NCBI GenBank assembly: GCA_036362985.1
Contig: JAYGXS010000005.1
Coordinates: 454,325 to 518,324 of the forward strand
Direction: 5' to 3'
Length of the DNA: 64,000 nt
Origin: Ligula intestinalis
Taxonomy: Eukaryota; Platyhelminthes; Cestoda; Diphyllobothriidea; Diphyllobothriidae
The notes under the pieces are model-generated. The model made no database searches. It was not told the origin of the DNA and worked only from the letters and a program-made list of their open reading frames with translations. Below, piece after piece: positions 46,701-58,700 of the stretch. The translations under genes and the position numbers were made by a program. Every line of letters begins with the position of its first letter. Positions within the stretch are counted from its first letter, which is position 1.

Positions 46701-49700
46701 GTTTCTGCCACAGCAGTACTATCCACAGAATAGATTAAACATTTTCATTTGAGCTGTTCTGGATTAAAATGTTGGACTAACCTCCAGTTCTGGGAAATTA
46801 ACAGCGGCCACTTTCTTGCGGATCGTAAAGTTGAAGGATCGGCAAACAGAAGTGGCGTACATGAAGCGTGAAGCGCCAAGTTGGAGATTTGGTGGCGTTA
46901 AAGCAATAGCTGAAAATAACATGGTAAAGTAATAATAGACAGAAAGAAACCTCACGCAAACCTGCAGCCCTGAGTACTTTCATTCGTGCTTATATTTTTG
47001 GAAGGCCTACAGAATTGCAGGTGGCTTATGTCAACCTCGAGGGGAGGCAGGGGGGGGGGCAAATTTCCCGAATTAGTTTAGGCAAGACTGCATTAAGACT
47101 CTCGACTTATTACAGAAAAACTACTTTTAAAGTTTCTGTAGCCTGACTTTCCTTTTTCTTCGTCAACTTCCACCAATAGGAGGTCGAATTTCCCTCAGTT
47201 AGCATCCGTAACCAGCCCAATCGGAGTACATTTTGATAAAATTTTATTCAATTTTAGCATACTAAAACAGAGATAATGTGATTTAATTTAATATGTTTGA
47301 TCACTTCCGCCACAATTAAATATTCATTTACTCTCACTAGCCAAGAATTAGATGTTTAACTACAAAATGCGTTAGGCAGTTGGGCTGGAGGAATAGATAT
47401 TAAGATACCCCTACAAGTCAGTTTTGTCTTAGCTTAACTCCAAGCCTAACGCTAATTCCAATGTCAAACCTGACCTTCCTAACTCTAACCAGAATTTAAA
47501 CCTTAACACGCACCCCTTAACCAATCCTTACTCCAACCCCTACTTGCATTTAGTGGATGTCACCTGCATTAAAACCAACACTTATAGTGGTACCCTACCC
47601 ATTTTTCTAATTAATACAAGCTTGCAGTTCGTGTGATAAGTCCCATAAACTTAAATGAGACAACGGTTGCGAGCGGCTCGCTATGCGCGATTCACTAGCG
47701 TGTATCTACTGGTAAATGAGCTGACCAGTTAGAGAGCCACTGTTGGTCATCAGAACGCGGCATTCACTGATCCCTGTTGATTTGTAATCGAAGATGAACA
47801 GTTCACTTTTGCTTTGGGGTAAATTGGCAAAAGCTCACGAAGTCATTCGCGTGAGAGGGATGCGAGAAGTCCCCGAGGAATCCATTGAGCTTACTTTACA
47901 GTTTTATCCGGACCAGAAATGGCTACTTAGCTGTCCGTTCTTGCTTTAAAAGAAATAGGTACGGTCACTGGCTGGTGCTATATAGTGTTAAACAATATAT
48001 TACAAGGTGTTTTAGATAAGAGAATATAACTTTAGCGGACATGCATTTTTTATTAGATCAGAGCATACTTCGAAGATGTTTCAGAGACGCCGGTATGTGG
48101 ACTTGTAAAAGAACGTCTTTTTACCCCTCTGGAGAAATCCTTCTCGGTAAAATTTGACTGCTTATGTGGTGTGCGTTTGTTTCTTTAAATTTTTGATAGC
48201 TTTATAAAGTCACCTATGTTTTGTAGAAAATGAGACGAAATATTCGTTCCAATGCTCATTTCTTAGCAAGTGACTAAACCTTACAAGTACATACTCAAAG
48301 CAGGTGCTTGATCAGATTTTAAAAAGTTTTTTTATTGATCCCGAATATCGTTGAGCCTGATAGCCTCTCGCGTTTACCTTCAGGATTTTCCGTCTTTAGT
48401 CTTTCTTATCAAGAATATCATACATGTCTGCGTACTAGTATAAAGATAGGGCTAAGTTATCATGAAAATTTGCAATGCAGGTAGACTTAACTGCATGCTT
48501 TATGAGGGGGTAAGAATAAAGGATCAGATACAATGCGATTTGAATCAGCATTGTGTAGTTTTAAAAATCTTACTGCTGGGAACTGTCAAAACCAAAGTGT
48601 AGCCTGTTCGCGGGTGCATTTTGGAAAATGTCGTGGCTTGGTATCAACGGAGCACAAGAAATAGTCTATTTGCAAATGGTTTCCATAAAATGGTTTTGAA
48701 TGTGTAAGTCAATAGAAAAAAGTTCACACCACTTAAGAAATTATGTTCTTTAGTTCAGTAAAGTTCAGTATATTTAGGGTAGTAGGCAATGCATTTGAAG
48801 ACCTTATTACTAACAGTATGCATGAAATATCCAGCATAAAACATGTCACTATAAACAGTGAGTAACATATATACATGCACAAATTTTAACGTGTGCGTGT
48901 GAGCAGTCAGAATAGTCTCTTGTGTACATAATATATCCAACATAAAATGTGTTACTGTAAAATAGTGAGAAGCATATACAAATGTAAAGTTTGATCTATA
49001 GGTATTTCCGGGGCGTAAAGTATTCCTGCTTCCTTGTACAAAGGAACGGTAACTGTTAAGTAGATGTTCCTCCAGTTTCCGTTTAAATGCATCTGTGGAG
49101 TTCTCCACTACGACTCAGCCGTTTGTAGATAATGGGAATCCCTGAGAATTGTTGACGGAAGGCGGTCACGGAGATGTTGCTCGTTTTGACTATTGCCTGT
49201 CGTGGCTTCTGAGGCTGGGGATGTTGTGAAAATGAATCCAATAGCTAAAAACGAGTGTCCGCCAGAGTGCTAGCTCATCCGAAATCCCGAACTCCCGAAA
49301 ATAGCATATCCCACGGAGGACGAGAAATTTGAACCACAATTTGAAGCGCGCGTAGACTGAGGTTTACTCAGACAGCCGAAAAAACTATAGTTTAAAAGCT
49401 CACGTTGTGATGTGTCTGGTCTATCTTAGATTATGCTCCACGAAAATACGTGGTAAATTATACTTAATTAATTCATCCTAATCTAAAACACTTTTTACAC
49501 TGAAACTCAAGATGGCATGAAGTCAATTACCAACTGCATACAACAAGGATGTTTCTAAGTTAGATTCAATTAATTAAGAATAAATACTATGCACGCGCAA
49601 AAGAACTTCCTGCAAGCCCCAAGCTTGGCATGACTAACGGTTAGATAACTGCCTGCATCTTTCGGCGCTTTCTCCTCTTCCCAGCTTCCCCCTGTCCGGA

Positions 49701-52700
49701 TCCAATAGACTCTCATTGCCTCGTACTACCAGCCCCGACCCTCAATCTCCTATTCCTATGACATAGTAACCTGTTGAAAATAAAGGAGGTCTTCGGAAAA
49801 TCGAATTGTTCTCGTGAATTCTCAAGCAGGTATCACTTGTTCGTCATCAAACTAAATGAAAAGTGAGCGCTGGGAATTTCACACTAGAAGGTTTTGGGGG
49901 CAGAGGTTACAACGACCGGGGTGAGATTTGGTGGGGGGGGGGGGTTATGGTGACGTGACCTCTGCGTGACTCCCGTAATGATGAGCATAAATGCCCGAAT
50001 GTTACATTTTACCCCCTTCTTATATAAATATTATGGCCTGAGAAGAATTGATTGAAAGCAACGTATGATCATCGAATACTCTTTTTAATTCTCTGATGGG
50101 AATTTTTTAAAATTTAATATTAAAGGCTCGAAAAGAGCTAGAAAAAATCACACAAGTGTATTCACACTGAGAAGGCTACGCTTAAGGTGGCTGATGTTCC
50201 TATTACTAATTAAGGAGACTCCTGCCTGTATAATAGAATGTCAGTAGTAATCTTACTTGTTCCATTTAACATGTTTGCGTAGTGTCCTGCCCAAAGGTCC
50301 GTCGTGCTGGTAAGATAAATTTCAACATGTTACACGCAGTCCGCATGAAAAAAAACGACATTTCATTGTAGCATATTATTGCAAGAGAAGAGCCTCATGA
50401 GAAATATGTTTGTGCGCAGAACTTGGTAAATATGCCACAGACCCACTGATAATCCGAATTCGCTTGTCTGCGCGTTTGACGAGTAGCTATGCTGCCAGTA
50501 TGGCGAATCATGTGGCCTCAATTTATCCTACTGCCTCATCATTGATCAGGAAATGCTAATTACCAGCCCTTATATGACTTTAGCCAATGGATTTTGGCCA
50601 GCATATTTTAGTTTGTGGCGATACCGTTTAAGTTCGCAAATAATGTCTTAGACAGTTAAACAGCAGAAACATTGGCTTTGGTCAGCCTCTAGACCAGCGA
50701 CCTAATTATTTCGAAGGCTCGAGTACGTTTTGTTTGAAGAGAAATTGAATATACTGCCTTTCTTAGCAACCGGGTTAGATAAAACTGCAGGTGCAGGCCT
50801 TGGTGAATGCATTGGTCTCGCATAAACATTTAGGAGATGGGGATATTTTGCTAACCGACCTCCTAAACTAGCAATAAAGTATTTGCACAAATTTTGCGCA
50901 CGTTATCTATTTTAGTGGTGAGGGAACCTCCATCGGCCCTTGCACAGTAGAAATGTACCTTTGATTGTTGATGAATAAGACGTGTCCTAGCTGTGAAATA
51001 TCACCAACACCAGTTGAAATTGTAATTGGATCAGCGAAGGAATTGTTTTTCTAGCAAAGTAATATGCCAAAATAAGGGAGAGAGTTTTTGTAAGAATATT
51101 GCAGAATATTAAAGATCAATGTATTGCTGAAGGATAAACTGAAAATACATAGGCAGCGTAGATAAGAATACTTGTCTTGTGAAATATTGCCACTGACATT
51201 TTTTCAGTTCTAAAGTCTCCTTAAGAATAATCTATCACAGGAGGACACTTTTCAGGACTATGGTTGGGAAATGCAACAAGCATTAAAAGGCTTTCGCCTT
51301 CCATGCAGCTATGTCAGTTAAGCGATTTTCGCTAACATCAGCTTTCAGTTATCTTATTGTTCACAGGATGCGCTTCTGTTTAAATAGCAAATCAGTGGAC
51401 CTTAAAAAATGCCTATATTGATATGCCAAAACATATAAATTGAGATGTTCAGTTCGCCAGATTGAAGTAGAAAATGTGATCACCAATCCCTATTTAATGA
51501 CAGCTCAAAATTATCAAAAAAGCAATCTGACTCCCACTGTTTTCTTTATCGTAAAAATATGTAAATGCTTAACCCTTATAATGCATGTTACTTCTTTAAA
51601 GGAATCCTTCATAATCGGACGAAATAAGTGCAGTAGAACCCTAGATGACGAGCACCTCCACTAACGAACATTTCATGCAAAGATCGACTCACTTTCAGAA
51701 AATTTGTCTCAATTGACGAGCTTTCACCTAGTTAACGAATTGTCAGTGCATGTCTGTGTCTGTGTCTACCACTGAGTCTTGCTTTCAGAGCATGGGTCCT
51801 TAGTCACCTGCAGTCGATGCGTGAACTGATGCCGTCTGATTGAAAGACGAGAGTTTTAAGCGACGAGCTCGGTGCTGGAATGGATTAAACTCGTTAATCG
51901 GAGTTCAACTGTACTTACAAAGCTAAATAGGGACCTTCTGTCCACTGAACGCAGGTGAGCTGTTTTTTTAGATGGTAGTAACCTAACTTATGAGATATAA
52001 AATACTTAGGAAAAAAATAGGATGCCCCTCTTTTCGGTGTTGTTTAATTGAGAGTTGAATCTTCATAAGAAAGTCGGAACAAAAAAACGAGGCATGCGCC
52101 GATAGGCGAATCAACGTGCCTTAGATTTGTTCATGCAACGGCCTCCATTTTTAAACCATTCGGAAAGCAATAATAACTGATTTCTTGATGTAGAAAAAGG
52201 GGTTAAAAATCGAAGTTTAATGCACCTCTATTCTTTCTTGTTTAAGGAATAAATACCCAAAAGCATTGCAGTAAGTATATCTGAGATATAAGCTTCGAAA
52301 TGTCAAGGATCTTTTTGACGGTAACTTTTGTGGTCCATTAGGAATTTCAGAAAATAAAACGCGCAAATACACCTATTGAGTCAGAAGCCACCAGTTTACT
52401 TTAAAGTATTATTGTTATTTAATAAAAAATAGACCTTTGAGTTGACCCAAGTGTGAAAAACTCTAAGCGTTTGGCGGGATTTGAACCCGCGCATCAAAGA
52501 AAGCCTTTGCCGGAGGCTTATGCTCTACCACTAAGCTACAAACGCCCGCTTCACGCCATGAGTTTAATTATACTTGGACCAACTCAATAAAAAATAGACC
52601 ACTATTTACTAATAATAATTTACCGCCAAGAGAAGACCGATAGGGTTTGGCTTGAGAAGATTTCCTGAAAAGCGGGTGACAAACTTGAGCAGTTTGTCGT

Positions 52701-55700
52701 CATAGCCCCAGATGTATTTTTGGACTGTTGTTTTAAAGAAAGGTTTAACAAAGTGCTTCATTATTTTCCTCACTTTGGAGAAACGCATAAAGTCTCTTCC
52801 GAGAGCCACCACTGTCTGCAAGATGGATAAAAAAATAGGAATCAGAAAAAGATGCATAAATGGCGCCCAGGAAGTGAGGTAGCGCAAGGCTTGAAGTAGA
52901 ATCAAACAAACTTTATACACCACTTGCCCAAAACCAGGTCCAGAATGCTTGCAGATTGGTGACAGAAAACCATTGAGAATGATGATCTCTATTTCTAATA
53001 ATAGTTGTTATTCCCTTTATTGCCAAAAGACATGTACGGATTTGCTTAGTAGATGTTTTTCGGAAACATCTAGTGTCTTTTGAAAATGTTGCAGAATATT
53101 TGTTCCAACACAATATTTTATGGTATATCTTTCTTATTCAGATTTCTTCGACATGCTATTACCTATCTAAGACAGCCTACAAAACCAACAGAGCGGCACA
53201 AATTTTTAAAACAGAGATAAATTATACATGCTAGAAAAAAATGGTCCCGCGGAATAGTCTGCGTTGATAAAAAAATGTTTTATTTGTCAGGAAAATGTAC
53301 AAAACCCACAGAGGGTACGATAGTGAAGGCGTAAAAAATAACCTCGTCTACGTATATTTATTCAAGTGGGCAACAACTCACACTGGATTGTACTCTGTAC
53401 TAGCATTTTTATTAGAGCCTTACCGTCAGTTTATTTTGTGATTTCTATGAATTCATGGCAATGGATTTATTAAAATGTACGTTCCTTTTTCGTCCTATGT
53501 TTTCAAATAATTTGGTAAAAAGACCGGATATATGCCGTGTGTTGATTATGTTTCTCAGTGGCTTGGTGATCTGTCATTCTCATCGATAGATTTATTCGCA
53601 AGCTATCCTTGTAAGATCACTTAACACGACCAAAAACATTTATAGTTTAGCGAGATTTTCTCATAGACCCCAAATTTGCTGGTGACTTTTGTCTAGAAGT
53701 CAATCATTTCAAAAAATTGATATTCATCAAGGATGAATTTTTCGCTAAGAGAGTCGTTTGTCTTCACTCAGCTATCTAAAGCTGGTTCACGAAATGAAGG
53801 GTAGCTTTTGAAACGATGCATTATCAAACTGTCTTTGTGTCGAGTTTATATGCCCTGGGCTCATGTCGTCGTCCATAGCACGAAAGGCATTCGCAGGTCT
53901 TATTAGGGAAGATAATTCATGAATTCTGGCTTATTTGAACTGGTGACAAATGCTATAAGGTAGGAGGAAACACCTCATTGATAGTACGATGAAATAATGA
54001 TCCCTTATAGACAAAAAACAGTAACAAAAGGCTGAGGTCTGTGCAATGCAGGAGTAGTGGTAATAGTAGTAATATGGGTGGGGCGTATCACGGGAAGGAG
54101 ATAAAACAGAATAACAAAGTAATAAAATTAAAAAAACTAAAACAAAGTAATCTAAACTTAAAATTAAACTAAACTAAAATGGATAAAGCTTAATGATAAA
54201 CTAAAAAAACTTAACTAAACTGACCCAACAGTAAATTAAATCTAAACTAAACTCAAACTAAAACTAATAAATTTAAATAATAAACTACAACAAAACAAGT
54301 AGTACTTAAAGCATAAAAATAATACGTTGTAACTAAGAAATCCTTTCCTATTATGATTTACGAAAGTATACCCAAAAGCGTAGATGCGTACAAAAAGCAG
54401 CTAAGAAAAGGATGCTTACAAAATCTGGTATTTTGGGTACGATAACCATATCCTTTTCGGGGTCACCTACGGACAAAGCTGTATCCAAGATGTATACGTT
54501 CTTTTCAGTGTAGGTGATCGTAGTGTACTTTCCATCAGCCGACCATATCTTGTTGGCATAAGAGGAGTACTTTCTAGAAAGCAGTTAATTAAAATCCTCA
54601 GTTAGAAATGACTGACACTAAAAGTAAACATCCAAGGAGATAATCGCCTATACATTATGGATTTATAACGATAATCTTACATTTACACATACCAAAAATT
54701 AGAGATTAGAAAGTTTGTTGCTACAGGAAACACGCAATTTATTCAAAAAATAGAACAACTAATAACCGGCTAGACGCACTTGGTAGAACGTTGGCCACGC
54801 TAAAACCTTTTCCGCTAAAATGGGTTCGAACCCAACCCAAACCACGAATTTTTCAGACTTGGATCAATTGAATTATTCGAATCTATCAAAGAAATCCTAA
54901 TAATTAAGGTGTTTGCTAGCCATTCTGATGGATTATAAATGACTGCTTAAGAAATCCTGCCTGGGCAGTCAGCCTACTTGGTGAATTCCATGTTGGCAAG
55001 CGAATTGACGAAATTGTGATTAAATTCATGACTTCCGGTGGGCCGTCGTAGCATAATTGGTAGAACATTACCCACCCTAAAGCCCTCCCTGTTGATATGA
55101 ACTCGAATTTGCATCTTCTAAACCCCTTTCAAATCAAAAAATTGTGTATGCCTTGCATAAAAAGCTAGAGCTCAGCGTTTTCTCGAGTAAAAAAGTTCTT
55201 GGGGTCATATTGCACCTTATCTTAATTGCAAATTCAAATTCAAAGCGGAGTTCGATTTCAGATCTTAGCTAATATTTCATAAACGTTACGCGCAGCGAAC
55301 GCCATTTTGTGCCAGAATATATGAGCAGTGAAGACTTTTAGATATTCGTCTTTAGGATGCGTCCGTTAATTTGGCACTTGTAGATCATTGAAAAGATATA
55401 GCGCAAGATATTCTTTGTTGCTTAACATAGACAAAAATTAATCGATAAAACTTACGAAAGATTCTAAAAAAAATTGAAACATTAGTTAAGCCAAGGTTAT
55501 ATTTATTTGAGCGAATTCCCAGTAGGTGCTTTCGGATAATGACTTCAGCTTTCAGCCTAAAAAATTGAAAGCGAACTTACTTTGCAATTCTTCTACTTAA
55601 ACAGCGACAAGTTTTGGTTCAGGCATACAGCCTAAGGTATTAACGCAGCCAGCGACTAATTATTCAGTTGGCCATTTGACATCATCCTCCAGGCTATAAA

Positions 55701-58700
55701 ATATATTTTTTTAACTGAAGGCCTGTGTTTGCGCGCTGGAACAATTGTTTCCTTTGAAAACTTGTCATTTATTTGAAAATCAATTTCAATAAAATTTTGT
55801 TGACGTCTGTCTTAAGTTAATAACATAATAACGTAACCTTAAATATACTGATATATACCGCGATCAGAAATTAATTTCTCTGGAGATTAAAAAGCTGAAC
55901 TTTCAAAACCGGTATATCAACTAGAAAGCAGATAGGGAAAGCTGGGCGACCCACTGATGAGCCGGAGCCCTCGCAGCTGTGTCAAGCAGCGGCAGAATAC
56001 CGGCGAAACACGTGTCTGGGCCTTTGAGCAAGTACCTAGACTGTTAGTATGGTAAGTTACAACGTCACTTTATACTACTAACGACTGCCTGATAGCAGCA
56101 TGTGTATATTTCACAGGGGTTGACGGGTTTCAACACGAATATACACTTACAATTTTGGTCTACGCCTATAGACCTTTAATATACTGATATAAACCGCGAT
56201 CAGAAATTAATTTCTCTGGAGATTAAAAGCCTGAACATAAAGCATGCCAAAACCTAAGCAATTTTCTGTTGATATGAAGACTGCTTGTTAGGTTTGCACA
56301 AGATCCGTTGCTTAATCGCGTTATATTCGCATCATTCTTAATGATATTGCTAAATAAACGAGAAAAGTGTATCTTAACAGTTAACAGAAAAATAATTACA
56401 TTCGTAGAGCTGGTTATTTCGAGGGCAGTACTATTTCCACCAAGTAGATTTCGAATGAAAAGTAAAAATTAGATAGTAACACTGTGTATATTTTAAACTC
56501 TCTTAAAAGAATCTCGCCATAGTATCTGAAAAAATCCATACTCTGAAGCCAAAGTACTTACTGATGAAATTTGAAATTAAGCCTCTTGAGTTCTCAAATA
56601 GTTTAAACAAATGTGAACTTTATTCGGCATAAACTTGGTTGAATGAGTTTTCATGCCTTAAAGCTCCGTCTTCTGATTATTCTTAGGTTTACCCGGCGGT
56701 ACAATTTCTAATTCCCGTGGTATTTTTGGAGCACCAAGTGCTACTGTTACTCATGCCGACAAAATTAGTTTAGTTCGTTTTAAGACCTACTAGTGCTCAT
56801 GCACTTGGTTAACATTGATGGGATCGTCATCATGTCTAGCATTTGACCTTGCGTGAGTAATATGCACTCTCTCCTCTGGAGTACTTCTTGGCTACCCATG
56901 ATCTACGCAAAATTTCACACGTTGGTCAATCACATTGGGGCTTTCCAGTGGGTTGAAAGCGCACCCGATGACCAAAGACAGCTTTAATGTTAGGGTAATC
57001 AGTCCCAAACTTAAATTCGCTAGAAAAAAAAACTTAAGCAATAAACACATCTTTAGCTTCAGCAAGGTCGTTGGATAGGCCAGAGGTTCCATTTACGGTA
57101 CCGTCCAAGTTAAAGGAAATTGAAGACTTTGGAAACGATCGTTTTCTGTAGAATACTCGTTATCTCTTAACTTATTTTATGTCTCAGTAGAAAACGAGTG
57201 ATTAGATCATAAGAAAAATGCGTAACTACGCGAACTACACAGTACTCCAGTCCTCAAAATGTCTAAGCGGTTTTTAGAAAAGTCGTTTACATATACTGGA
57301 GGACTTTTTTATAATAGGAAAGGTTTGATGGATTTAAATAATTGCATTGACCCAACTGTGCAAAGTTCTTTGCCTGGGTGGGATTCGAACCCACGTCAGC
57401 AGGGAAAGCATTACTACAGCCAACGCTCTACCACATAAACAACGGAGGTACGTTGAATGCCGTGAATTTAGTCCCACTTGGATGAATTTGCCCACCAAGA
57501 CTACTGCACGTATCAAATTCACCAATACGGATGCAGTTAGCTGAATGTCCTGGCAGGATTTCATACACAATCACCTAGAATCCACCAGAATTACTACAAG
57601 ACAACTTAATTTTAAACTGAATTCAATTCAATTCAGTTGAAGTTTTTACCTTTGCCAAACCTCTCGTAGTAACTAAACTGTCTGGTAGTTATCCGGGTGG
57701 ATTCTGAATGATAGCTTAGGGAATCCTGCCTACGTAATCAGTTGAATGTATCCTTATTGGCGAATCCCATACGTGCGTTAAGCTGGACGGGTAGATTGAA
57801 CCAATTAGGATTAAATTCACGGTTGTCAGCGTGCCTTCGTTGCTCAGTTGGTAGAGCGTTGACTTTACTAAAACTTTTCCTGCTGATGTTGGTTCTGATT
57901 TCGCCAAAATAACTAATTTTTAACAATTGGGTCAATTAAATTATTTTATAAACTGTAGATACTTTTCCAAGTTTTTACCTTAGCTCCGTAGTCTTTCATA
58001 GGTCCCTTTTCACATGATATGAGGTTGGGACAAACTACCTGAATAAAAGTTTTGCCTACTAAGCGAATACCTTAGAAAATATGGTTATAAGTGTCGTACT
58101 GCAGGCCTACGATAATTGAATCATGCTTAACAACCAGATTATAATGAACATAGAATGATTTATGACCCATTAATTTTTTCATTCTTGCAGACACGACGAA
58201 GGAGTAACTTTAGCTGAACAACCCTAATGCCCAGACTGCAACTATTTCCCATTCCTTTTACGTTAAGTCCCTTATCTGGCGTGTCAAACTGCTGATTCTT
58301 TTTCTTATTTCCAGAGGCATAGGATAAGCATTCCAGCTCAAAATAACCGACAAAATAATAAAGTAGTGGTTCACCGCAGAATTGAATACTCTCAGTTTAT
58401 CCTCTAGTTACCTTTTTAGTATTTGAAGTGCTTTCAGTATTATTGACAAAAAAGTAGATTTGATTGCTTGAACAAGCATTTTATGCGTCCAGCGTTTCGG
58501 CTTCCGTCACGGATACATCATCGGAGAAAGCCAAAAAACAGGTAGTTTGTACACAAGGAGCAAACATATTTTAGGATGCATTCACCGTGCGAATGCACAA
58601 GTATGACGAATGATCGGTTATAGTTGCCATTTGTGTACTAATTCCTCGATTACCAGTGTGCGAGTCATGATCTGCTGAAATTTGGTCACCTGTGCCGGAC

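Noticed and set aside
52467..52545. Functional tRNA gene
   Set aside because: The anticodon stem is over-long, position 33 is C, and the flanks match a repeated SINE body.
54110..54305. CRISPR-like or satellite array
   Set aside because: The AACTAA-type repeats are irregular low-complexity sequence without spacers or a fixed unit.
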